This document shows positions 16,627 through 23,655 of a stretch of DNA of 29,917 nt, piece after piece. The stretch comes from CAYZAK01 sp964476445 (GTDB lineage Bacteria > CG03 > SLGR01 > JAGXOG01). How positions within the stretch are numbered: position 1 is the first letter of the stretch; every line of letters begins with the position of its first letter. The stretch is from assembly GCA_964476445.1 (NCBI GenBank), contig CAYZAK010000022.1, positions 1-29,917 on the forward strand, written 5' to 3'. A program made the translations under genes and the position numbers. The notes under the pieces were generated by a model. It was given only the letters and a program-made list of their open reading frames with translations, searched no databases and had not been told where the DNA came from.

Positions 16627-17670
16627 ATGTCTGGGAAAAGACTAAAACAAGTAACTGACTGGCTGGAAAATATATCGGTTGATGCTACCGTTATTTATAA
16701 TCCAGCGGATATTTTTTATCTTACCGGAGTGCCCGGACCTTCTTTACTGCTGATTTATGGCGATAAAATTTATTGTTACGTTTCTCAGATTATCGCCGAA
16801 GAAGTTAAAAATAAACTGGACGGAATAAACTGTATTACTTATCGCTTTGGTTTTCCCTGGAAGGATATCGCTAAGATATTAAAAGATAGTAAAGTAGCAG
16901 TAGATAAAAATAATATTTCTTATAAACAGTTAGATAAACTAAAAAATCTTTCCGGAGAAATAATACTTAAAGAAGACATAGTATCCAAATACCGGATAAT
17001 AAAGGACGCCGAGGAAATAAAAAAAATAAAAAAGGCCGGCCAAAAAATGAATACTATCCTAGAAGCCGTAGATACTGATAAATTTATAGATGCCACAGAA
17101 ATTGAGTTAGCCGGCTGGTTAACTTCTAAAATGTGGCAAAAAAATTTTTGTGGACCTTCATTTACACCGGTGGTAGCTGCCGGTAAAAATTCTGCTTGTC
17201 CCCATCATTCACCAACTACGACAAAGATAAAACACGGCTGGCTTAAAATAGACGCCGGGTTAAAGTTTAAAGGATACTGTTCGGACTTGACAAAAACATT
17301 TATTTTGGATAAATTTTTGAAAGATTTTAATTCTAACGATTTATTTGATAAACTAAATAAATCAAAAATAGAGGCAGTAAAAAAATTGAAGCCGGGAGTA
17401 AAGTGCAACAAGGTTTATAATACGGCCAGGGAAAAATTAAAATCATACGGTTTAGATAAATGGTTTGTTCACGGTCTGGGACACGGGGTGGGAATTGAAG
17501 TTCATGAAAAGCCTTATTTAAATCCAAACTGCAAGAATAAACTTAAAGAAGGTATGGTATTGACAGTGGAACCCGGATTTTATATTCCCGGGATTGGGGG
17601 AATGAGAATTGAAGATATGTATTTAATAACCCGAGGAGGTAGTCAGTTATTAAGCGGAAAATACCGGTAA
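16627..17670 (+). CDS. M24-family aminopeptidase (Xaa-Pro aminopeptidase-like)
   Basis: A dinuclear-metal peptidase removing N-terminal residues ahead of proline. The N-terminal creatinase-like domain (about 1-120) contains IYNPADIFYLTG. The C-terminal pita-bread domain has the five ligands D209 (DAG), D220 (SDLT), H286 (GLGHGVG), E315 (EPG) and E329 (RIED), all in place. At 347 residues it is typical of the short proline-dipeptidase or YqhT-like group. It is followed by efp, a conserved pairing in many bacteria. Its 3' end probably contains the efp ribosome-binding site and start. Confidence 0.92.
   Translation: MSGKRLKQVTDWLENISVDATVIYNPADIFYLTGVPGPSLLLIYGDKIYCYVSQIIAEEVKNKLDGINCITYRFGFPWKDIAKILKDSKVAVDKNNISYKQLDKLKNLSGEIILKEDIVSKYRIIKDAEEIKKIKKAGQKMNTILEAVDTDKFIDATEIELAGWLTSKMWQKNFCGPSFTPVVAAGKNSACPHHSPTTTKIKHGWLKIDAGLKFKGYCSDLTKTFILDKFLKDFNSNDLFDKLNKSKIEAVKKLKPGVKCNKVYNTAREKLKSYGLDKWFVHGLGHGVGIEVHEKPYLNPNCKNKLKEGMVLTVEPGFYIPGIGGMRIEDMYLITRGGSQLLSGKYR
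17634..17640 (+). promoter_or_regulatory. Shine-Dalgarno for an upstream, non-ATG start of efp
   Basis: AGGAGGT lies inside the last codons of the M24 peptidase gene, 8 bases before an in-frame ATT at 17649. The first ATG of efp (17688) has no Shine-Dalgarno of its own. This placement supports initiation at the ATT (or the ATA at 17661). Confidence 0.45.
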
Positions 17671-18218
17671 ATAATATATCCAATAAAATGTATCTCATGG
17701 TTGACGGTTCTATAAACAGTGTGGAATGGTTTCAGCATCGTAAACCGGGAAAAGGTGGGGCTTTCATGAGAATTAAAATGAGGGATGTACAAACCGATAA
17801 GATTAAAGAGAAAAATTACCGGGCTACAAGAGAGGTAGTGCAGGTAATAGTAAAAAAAGAAGAAAAGCAGTACCTTTACCGGGATGAGAATTTTTATTAT
17901 TTTATGGATGCTAACGATTATACCCAGATGCAGGTTCCAAAAGATAAAATCGATCAAAAAAAATATTTTCTTGTAGAAGGTCAAAAAATTGTACTGTTAA
18001 TATTTGAGGGTGACGTGCTGGATATTGAATTGCCGCCTAAAATAAATATGAAAGTAAAAAATACTCCTCCCGGAGTTAAAGGAAATACGGTTAGCGGTGG
18101 TACTAAAAAAGCAACTTTAGAGACCGGGCTGGTCACCGATGTACCTCTTTTTATAGAAACCGGGGAGAAAATCGTAGTGGATTCCCGAAGTGGGGAATAT
18201 GTATCCAGGGTGGATTAA
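17649..18218 (+). CDS. efp: Translation elongation factor P, probable non-canonical start
   Basis: Relieves ribosome stalling at polyproline. The frame from the first ATG (17688) begins YLMVDG, cutting off the first strand of the N-terminal KOW-like domain. The open frame upstream encodes VNNISNKMYLMVDG, which aligns without gaps to the NDFRxGxxIxxDG start of other EF-Ps. I therefore place the start at ATT 17649, 8 bases after AGGAGGT; ATA at 17661 is an alternative, and 17688 is the conservative annotation. The loop KPGKGGAF keeps the modifiable lysine (K35 with this start, K34 in E. coli). The two OB domains end in the classic VDSRSGEYVSR. The length would be about 189 residues. It overlaps the peptidase gene by 22 bases. 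Confidence 0.9.
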   Translation: MKRKIPVNNISNKMYLMVDGSINSVEWFQHRKPGKGGAFMRIKMRDVQTDKIKEKNYRATREVVQVIVKKEEKQYLYRDENFYYFMDANDYTQMQVPKDKIDQKKYFLVEGQKIVLLIFEGDVLDIELPPKINMKVKNTPPGVKGNTVSGGTKKATLETGLVTDVPLFIETGEKIVVDSRSGEYVSRVD

Positions 18219-18262
18219 ATAGTATATTTTCTAAGAAATAAATAGAATTTAGAGGAAATAAA

Positions 18263-18727
18263 ATGAAATATAAAACAGGTCTGAAAAGAATACAGAAAAT
18301 GTTAAAAGCCATAGAGGGTACGGATATTAGAAAGATTTATTATGGCCGGTCGGGCTTGAATATCGGGCTTACCCGACGTATAAAAGATGAGGATATAAAA
18401 AAAGAGATAGAAAAACACAAGAAAGATAACCGCAAAGCCACTCGCCGTAAAAAGAAAGACAGAGAGTTGGAGAAAAGGAAAAATATTATGGTTGTGGAAT
18501 CTCAGTCTGTGGGTATTTTCAGGGATAGAATACCTTCCTCAGGCAAAATTTTATCCCGAAAAGGAAGTAAAGTATTCAAGGGACAGAAGCTGGCAGTAAT
18601 TGAGTCTATGAATGTATTAAAAGATATTATTTCACCGGCTTCGGGAAAAATAAAAGAAAAATTCGTTAAAAATACCCAGCCGGTGGAATTTGGGCAAAAA
18701 TTATTTGAGATAGAAAAAGAGAAATAA
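18263..18727 (+). CDS. accB: Biotin carboxyl carrier protein of acetyl-CoA carboxylase, biotin-acceptor lysine replaced
   Basis: The carrier subunit of acetyl-CoA carboxylase, 154 residues. It has a basic N-terminal region (about 1-75) with a charged linker instead of the usual proline/alanine-rich one, then a biotinyl domain (about 78-152) including VFKGQKLAVIES, SPASGKIKE and NTQPVEFGQKLFEIE. In the acceptor motif the lysine position is asparagine (N117, codon AAT), and a lysine (K120) sits where family members usually have asparagine: ESMNVLKDI instead of an ESMKVLNDI-like motif. As written, the normal site cannot be biotinylated. The frame is otherwise intact and it sits directly before accC. 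It could be a real substitution, a non-biotinylated paralogue or a sequence error. Confidence 0.85.
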   Translation: MKYKTGLKRIQKMLKAIEGTDIRKIYYGRSGLNIGLTRRIKDEDIKKEIEKHKKDNRKATRRKKKDRELEKRKNIMVVESQSVGIFRDRIPSSGKILSRKGSKVFKGQKLAVIESMNVLKDIISPASGKIKEKFVKNTQPVEFGQKLFEIEKEK

Positions 18728-18761
18728 AATTATAATTATATAAAAAAGGAGCATAACAGTT

Positions 18762-20105
18762 TTGTTTAAAAAGATATTGATAGCCAATAGAGGGGAAATA
18801 GCTCTGAGAATAATAAGGGCCTGTAAAGAATTAGGTATAAAGACAGTTGTTATTCATTCCCAGGTTGACGGGGATTCTTTTGCCACTCGAAATGCTGATG
18901 AGAGTGTATGCGTGGGAGAGGACCCGGCATCGGAGAGTTATTTAAATATGGCTAATATAGTAAGTGCGGCCCAGATAAGCAACGCCGACGCGATTCATCC
19001 CGGTTATGGGTTTTTGGCTGAGAACTCTCATTTTGCTGAAATTTGTGAGACTTGTAATATAAAATTTATCGGGCCTTCCAGTAATGCAATATTAAGCATG
19101 GGGGAGAAAGCCAGGGCCCGTAAACTTATGGATGACCAGGGTGTTCCTATAGTTCCTGGAACTACCCGGGTAATAAAAAAAATTGAAAAAGCTGAAAAAA
19201 TAGCTCAAAAAATTGGTTATCCGGTAATGCTGAAAGCCTCTGCCGGCGGTGGCGGAAAAGGTATGAGGATAGTTAAGGGAGAAGAAACTTTAAAAAAGAC
19301 ATTTTCCGAGGCCAAGCAGGAAGCTAAAGCGGCGTTTGGCAACGAAGGTATTTATTTAGAAAAATATATAGAAAAGCCCCACCATATTGAAATTCAGATA
19401 ATGGCTGATAAAAAAGGAAATGTGGTCTATTTTCCGGAGAGAGAATGTTCAATTCAGAGAAAACACCAAAAACTTATTGAAGAATCCCCCTCCCCGGCGG
19501 TAAGTTCAAAAATAAGGCGGCGAATGGGAAAAGCCTCAATCCGGGCAGCGAAGGCAATTGATTATACCACGGTAGGGACCGTTGAATTTTTACTTGATAA
19601 CGATGATAATTTTTATTTTATGGAAATGAATACCCGGATTCAGGTAGAACATCCGGTATCTGAAGAAGTGACCGGAGTAGATCTGGTAAAAGAACAGATA
19701 AAACTGGCCGCCGGAGAAGAACTGGATATGAGAAAAAAATTGCGGCCCTACGGTCATGCTATAGAATGCAGAATTAATGCTGAAGATTACAAGAATAATT
19801 TTGCTCCATCTCTGGGAACAATTGAACTTTTCAATTTACCCGGCGGTCCGGGAGTGAGAATAGATACAGCTATTCATCAGAATTATAAAATACCGGCTTT
19901 TTATGATTCAATGCTGGCCAAGTTAATAGTTCACGGTAAAGATAGGCATGAAGCAATAGTCAGGACCCGTCGTGCTTTGGATGAATTTGATATAGAGGGG
20001 GTAAAAACTACTATAGATTTTAACCGCTTGGTTATGGATAATGAAAGTTTTATGAGCGGTAAATACGACACTCATTTTGTCCATGATGAACTGGGTATTA
20101 ACTGA
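18762..20105 (+). CDS. accC: Acetyl-CoA carboxylase, biotin carboxylase subunit
   Basis: ATP-dependent carboxylation of biotin on AccB, the first half-reaction of malonyl-CoA synthesis. It opens with KKILIANRGEIALRIIRAC. The ATP-grasp loop KASAGGGGKGMR follows, then EKPHHIEIQI and the catalytic EMNTRIQVEHPVSE, with the glutamate, asparagine and arginine of the active site all present. Length is 447 residues, normal. The start is TTG with AAAAAAGGAG upstream (spacing 10), supported by the family N-terminus. It overlaps gmhA by one base (TGATG). Confidence 0.96.
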   Translation: MFKKILIANRGEIALRIIRACKELGIKTVVIHSQVDGDSFATRNADESVCVGEDPASESYLNMANIVSAAQISNADAIHPGYGFLAENSHFAEICETCNIKFIGPSSNAILSMGEKARARKLMDDQGVPIVPGTTRVIKKIEKAEKIAQKIGYPVMLKASAGGGGKGMRIVKGEETLKKTFSEAKQEAKAAFGNEGIYLEKYIEKPHHIEIQIMADKKGNVVYFPERECSIQRKHQKLIEESPSPAVSSKIRRRMGKASIRAAKAIDYTTVGTVEFLLDNDDNFYFMEMNTRIQVEHPVSEEVTGVDLVKEQIKLAAGEELDMRKKLRPYGHAIECRINAEDYKNNFAPSLGTIELFNLPGGPGVRIDTAIHQNYKIPAFYDSMLAKLIVHGKDRHEAIVRTRRALDEFDIEGVKTTIDFNRLVMDNESFMSGKYDTHFVHDELGIN

Positions 20106-20668
20106 TGAAAAAGGATATAAAAAAATATATAAAAAACTCTACTGAGGCCATCCGGGGTTTAAGGAAAATAGATGATGAAATAGAAAGAGCCGTTAAGAAG
20201 ATTATCCGGTCTTACAAAAAGGGCGGTAAAGTGATAATTTTTGGAAACGGCGGTTCTGCTGCAGATTCCCAGCATATAGCAACAGAATTAGTGGTAAGAT
20301 TTCGTAAAAACCGTAAACCTTTTCCTGCGGTAGCCTTAACTACAAATACCAGTGAACTCACTGCTATAAGTAATGACTATAATTTTGGAGCGGTTTTTGA
20401 AAGGCAGCTTGAAGGTATAGGAAGAAAAGAAGATGTTGTTATAGCAATATCTACTTCTGGGAATTCTGAAAATGTTGTCCGGGGTGCAAAAAAAGCTAAA
20501 GCTATAGGGCTTCCGGTCATAGTATTAAAAGGAAAACCCTCCGGTAAAGTAGATAAATTTGGTGATATCCTTATTTCGGCTTCCACCAAGATAACTTCTC
20601 ATGTACAGGAATGTCATATAACGGTTGGGCATATTATTTGTCTTCTGGTTGAAGAACAATTAACTTAA
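20105..20668 (+). CDS. gmhA: Sedoheptulose-7-phosphate isomerase (phosphoheptose isomerase)
   Basis: Converts sedoheptulose-7-phosphate to D-glycero-D-manno-heptose-7-phosphate, the first step towards ADP-heptose for lipopolysaccharide core or other glycans. It is a single SIS domain of 187 residues with the GNGGSAADSQHIATEL phosphate-binding loop, the TTNTSEL segment, STSGNSENV and the C-terminal QECHITVGHIICLLVE helix containing the metal/active-site histidine. Its start overlaps the accC stop by one base. The adenylyltransferase of the same pathway follows 1 base later. Confidence 0.95.
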   Translation: MKKDIKKYIKNSTEAIRGLRKIDDEIERAVKKIIRSYKKGGKVIIFGNGGSAADSQHIATELVVRFRKNRKPFPAVALTTNTSELTAISNDYNFGAVFERQLEGIGRKEDVVIAISTSGNSENVVRGAKKAKAIGLPVIVLKGKPSGKVDKFGDILISASTKITSHVQECHITVGHIICLLVEEQLT

Positions 20669-20669
20669 T

Positions 20670-21140
20670 ATGGCAGATATAATTTTTGACGATTTAAGTT
20701 TTTTTGTTAATAAAATAAAAAAAAAGAGAACAGATAATGAAATTGTTTTCACAAACGGCTGTTTTGATTTACTCCATCCCGGACATATTTATATTTTAAA
20801 GAAAGCAAAAAGTTTCGGTGATTTATTGGTGGTGGGGGTAAACAGTGACTCCTCTGTTAAAAGATTAAAAGGTAATAGCCGGCCTATTTTAAACGAGAGA
20901 GACCGTTCCATACTGGTTGGGGCGCTCAAACCTGTAGATTACGTAATAATTTTTAAAGAGGCTACCCCTCTAAAAACAATAAAAAATCTGCTCCCGGATG
21001 TTTTGGTAAAAGGTGGAGAGTACAGTAAAAAAGATATTGTAGGGAATCAGATCGTTCCCCGAACTGTCAGGATAAAAATGAAAACCGGATATTCAACTAC
21101 TGCAATAATAGAAAAAATAAAGAGAAATAATTTTGAATAA
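20670..21140 (+). CDS. rfaE2: D-glycero-beta-D-manno-heptose 1-phosphate adenylyltransferase (HldE C-terminal / RfaE2 type)
   Basis: Transfers AMP to heptose-1-phosphate, giving ADP-heptose. It is a stand-alone nucleotidyltransferase domain of 156 residues with TNGCFD at 28-33, HPGH at 36-39, the VGVNSD segment, the RPILNERDR motif and LVKGGEY near the C-terminus. The kinase half found in bifunctional HldE is absent from this polypeptide and from the window, so a separate HldA kinase must be elsewhere. No Shine-Dalgarno is visible; coupling to gmhA is likely. Confidence 0.93.
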   Translation: MADIIFDDLSFFVNKIKKKRTDNEIVFTNGCFDLLHPGHIYILKKAKSFGDLLVVGVNSDSSVKRLKGNSRPILNERDRSILVGALKPVDYVIIFKEATPLKTIKNLLPDVLVKGGEYSKKDIVGNQIVPRTVRIKMKTGYSTTAIIEKIKRNNFE

Positions 21141-21564
21141 ACAAGCGGCAATTATAGATGCAAATATAAATCGGGTGGGAGAAGGGTTAAGGGTTATAGA
21201 GGATTGGGCCCGTTTTTATATATCAAGTTACAGTTTAACTGGGAGGTTAAGGGAAAAAAGACATAACCTGTGGAAAACAGTAAAAGATAAATATCCGCAA
21301 ATTATTAAAGGAAGAGATTCGGGAGAAGATATATTAGCATCCAAGAAAGAGGGAATACGGAAACAGGAAGTAGATATTCCCAAGGCAAGCTTTAACCGGG
21401 TGAAGGAAGGTTTGAGGGTATTAGAAGAGATGGGTAAATTAATTTCACCGGAAGCGGCCTATAAATTTAAAAATATGAGATTTGAGATTTATGAAATTGA
21501 AAAACAGTTTTACAATGAATATTATGGGGAAGAAAAAAAATCAAAAAGGATAGATAATGAGTAA
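21133..21564 (+). CDS. Stand-alone ThiD2-type protein (alternative HMP-P kinase domain)
   Basis: A 143-residue helical protein resembling the ThiD2 domain usually found fused in front of ThiE. It begins with the IIDANINRVGEGLRVIEDWARF signature, continues with a GRDSGEDI segment, and repeats a related half-motif in the second part (ASFNRVKEGLRVLEEMGK). ThiD2 has been proposed as an alternative hydroxymethylpyrimidine-phosphate kinase. Here it lacks any ThiE part and overlaps thiC by 8 bases, which supports a thiamine role. The start is TTG, overlapping the heptose adenylyltransferase gene by 8 bases. Confidence 0.8.
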   Translation: MNKQAAIIDANINRVGEGLRVIEDWARFYISSYSLTGRLREKRHNLWKTVKDKYPQIIKGRDSGEDILASKKEGIRKQEVDIPKASFNRVKEGLRVLEEMGKLISPEAAYKFKNMRFEIYEIEKQFYNEYYGEEKKSKRIDNE

Positions 21565-22783
21565 TAAAAGATATATAGAACATATATGCAAGCATGAAAA
21601 TATTGACCGGGATAAATTAATGGAAAAAGTTTCCTCAGGCCGGGCGGTCATCCCCTTGAATAATAGAAGAAAAGATATAAAACATCCCACAGCCATAGGG
21701 GAGGGATTGAAAATAAAGATAAACGCCAATATAGGTGGTTCTCCGGATTTCAGTAATATACAGGAAGAAATTAAAAAACTTAAAGTGGCTGTAGAGTATG
21801 GAGCGGATACGGTTATGGATTTAACTATTGGCAAGGATTGGAATAATATATTAACTAAGATTTTAAATATTTCCCCTGTTCCAGTAGGTACTGTACCCGT
21901 TTACGGTGCGGTTTGTAAAGAGGGCAGAGTCGAGGATATAGAATCAGGGGAGTTTATTGATATTATTCAAAAACAGGGTGAGATGGGGGTGGACTTTATG
22001 ACTGTGCATGCCGGAGTTACCCAGGAAGTGGTAAAAATATATGATCAAAGCAACCGTCTGGGCGGAATTGTTTCCAGGGGCGGGAAATTACTTTATCGCT
22101 GGATAAAAAAAAATAATGCCCAGAATCCACTTTATGAAAATTTTGAAGAAATTCTTAACATCTCGAAAAAATTTAATATAACTCTTTCCCTGGGAGATGG
22201 TTTAAGGCCGGGTTGCTTGGCAGACGCTTCTGATAAACCCCAGTACGGGGAATTGAATGTGCTGGGTGAGTTGACCCGTCGTTGCCGGGATAAAGGGGTT
22301 CAGGTTATGATTGAAGGCCCCGGACATGTTCCCCTTCATAAAATTGAGGAAAATGTTAAAAAAGAGAAGACTATCTGTAACGGAGCTCCTTTTTATGTTC
22401 TTGGGCCGTTAACTACAGATATCGGGGTCGGATATGATCATATCACCGGTGCTATCGGCGGTGCGCTTGCCGCCTGGAAGGGGGCGGATTTTCTCTGTTA
22501 CGTTACTCCAGCTGAACATCTTCATCTTCCCGGAATAGAAGAAGTTAAAAAAGGGGTAATAGCTTCTAAAATAGCTGCCCATAGTGCCGATATAGCAAGG
22601 GGATTAAACGTTCAGAAACAGGATGATAGAATGTCAGAAGCCCGAAAAAATTTAAACTGGTCCGAGATGGAAAAATATGCCCTTTGCCCCGCCTCTATAC
22701 AAAAAACAAAATCTGATTTTCCCGACCGAAAAGATCGGGCCTGTACTATGTGCGGAGAATACTGCGCCCTTTTAGATAGTTAA
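21557..22783 (+). CDS. thiC: Phosphomethylpyrimidine synthase ThiC
   Basis: A radical-SAM enzyme rearranging aminoimidazole ribotide into hydroxymethylpyrimidine phosphate for thiamine. Recognisable segments are GGSPDFSNIQEEIKKL, GADTVMDLT, GDGLRPGC, MIEGPGHVPLH, a YVLGPLTTDIG barrel strand and the C-terminal iron-sulfur motif with cysteines at about 396, 399 and 403. The cluster spacing is CX2CX3C, one residue shorter than the CX2CX4C of the E. coli enzyme. At 408 residues it is the short form lacking the extra N-terminal domain. It is the last gene before a hairpin terminator. No TPP riboswitch is visible; the gene is translated from within an upstream operon. Confidence 0.95.
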   Translation: MSNKRYIEHICKHENIDRDKLMEKVSSGRAVIPLNNRRKDIKHPTAIGEGLKIKINANIGGSPDFSNIQEEIKKLKVAVEYGADTVMDLTIGKDWNNILTKILNISPVPVGTVPVYGAVCKEGRVEDIESGEFIDIIQKQGEMGVDFMTVHAGVTQEVVKIYDQSNRLGGIVSRGGKLLYRWIKKNNAQNPLYENFEEILNISKKFNITLSLGDGLRPGCLADASDKPQYGELNVLGELTRRCRDKGVQVMIEGPGHVPLHKIEENVKKEKTICNGAPFYVLGPLTTDIGVGYDHITGAIGGALAAWKGADFLCYVTPAEHLHLPGIEEVKKGVIASKIAAHSADIARGLNVQKQDDRMSEARKNLNWSEMEKYALCPASIQKTKSDFPDRKDRACTMCGEYCALLDS

Positions 22784-22828
22784 AAGTGCACCCCCCCAAT
22801 AATAAAGATTAATATAATTTTTTATTTT

Positions 22829-22859
22829 TTTAGTGACTACAGTCACTGAAGGTTTTTTT
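22829..22859 (+). terminator. Rho-independent terminator after thiC
   Basis: A 9-base-pair hairpin (core AGTGAC / GTCACT with a TACA loop, extended by weak U-G and U-A pairs) spans 22829-22850. It is followed by GG and seven Ts. It is weak in GC but well placed, 45 bases after the thiC stop and overlapping the promoter of the next gene. Confidence 0.6.
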
Positions 22860-22874
22860 AAATAATGTTATAAT
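22846..22874 (+). promoter_or_regulatory. Candidate promoter for the PilZ-like gene
   Basis: A perfect TATAAT at 22869-22874 lies 17 bases after CTGAAG at 22846-22851, one base from the TTGAAG/TTGAAA boxes seen elsewhere in the window. Transcription would start near 22881, about 13 bases before the preferred ATG at 22894. Confidence 0.4.
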
Positions 22875-22893
22875 TGTATTGAGGTTAAGTAAA

Positions 22894-23577
22894 ATGATAA
22901 CTAATTTAAAAGAGCATAGAATAAAAACTCTTTTCTTTGCCGATGTCATGGATCCGGAAGCCCCTAAAAAGCAGGTCCGGGCTGTAGTTATAAATATGGG
23001 CCTTAACGGCGCTGAATTTGAATGTTCAAAAGAACAGTTTAAACAGGGTGAAAAGGTAGAACTCATATTTGATCTACCAAAAAGAAATATTTTTATAATT
23101 ATGGGCAGTATTAGGAGAGTCAGGACTCACCAAAACGGATCTTTATTTTATGATGTACAATTTAAAGAGCAGAATTTTATTAACAGGGTTAAAATACGTT
23201 ATCTTATAAAAAAAATTAGAAACAACAGAGTGGCCTCGCCGACAGAAAATTTAAATTCCCATATACACAAAGTAAATATTCTGTGTAAAGCCAGAATCCG
23301 GAGCCCGGAAAATCCTTCTGAATCGCTTCAGGTTGAAGTTATAGATTTAAATTTAAAAGGGATGATATTTAAAAGTAAAGACAAAAAATTTCAACAAGAC
23401 AAAAAAATTGAAGTTTCCCTGGAGGACTTTAAGCAAAAAGAATTATTGCTCAGCGGCAAAGTTAAAAGAGTTCACCAAATTTATGACAATTCTTTTGGGC
23501 ATGGGGTAAAATTTAGACATATAGGATTACTGAATAAATTCAACCTTTTTAAATATATCCATAAATTAACTAAATAA
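22894..23577 (+). CDS. Tandem PilZ-like domain protein, function unknown
   Basis: A 227-residue soluble protein with two similar beta-rich halves (about 12-105 and 125-215). Each half carries a degenerate form of the PilZ D/NxSxxG turn (INMGLNGAEF in the first, IDLNLKGMIF in the second), followed by a PilZ-like pattern: a charged strand (GEKVELIFDLP / DKKIEVSLED), then GSIRRV / GKVKRV and a final VQF / VKF strand. The RxxxR cyclic-di-GMP-binding motif is not evident in either half, so ligand binding is uncertain. A TTG at 22879 is in frame, but GAGG at 22881-22884 fits the ATG at 22894 better. It stands alone between a terminator and another promoter. Confidence 0.65.
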   Translation: MITNLKEHRIKTLFFADVMDPEAPKKQVRAVVINMGLNGAEFECSKEQFKQGEKVELIFDLPKRNIFIIMGSIRRVRTHQNGSLFYDVQFKEQNFINRVKIRYLIKKIRNNRVASPTENLNSHIHKVNILCKARIRSPENPSESLQVEVIDLNLKGMIFKSKDKKFQQDKKIEVSLEDFKQKELLLSGKVKRVHQIYDNSFGHGVKFRHIGLLNKFNLFKYIHKLTK

Positions 23578-23619
23578 AATATTACCAGCCGGCGATAATT
23601 TTTCATACCGATTATCTGC

Positions 23620-23648
23620 TTGAAAATGTAAAATAATTTTTGTAATAT
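23620..23648 (+). promoter_or_regulatory. Candidate promoter for the NSS transporter gene, predicting a leaderless mRNA
   Basis: TTGAAA at 23620-23625 and TAATAT at 23643-23648 are 17 bases apart. The start codon at 23656 begins 8 bases after the -10 box, exactly where transcription should start, and no Shine-Dalgarno is present. Confidence 0.45.
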
Positions 23649-23655
23649 AAATTTT

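Noticed and set aside
21500..21560. TPP riboswitch before thiC
   Set aside because: thiC starts inside the preceding gene and no thi-box-like pairing is visible; there is no room for the aptamer.
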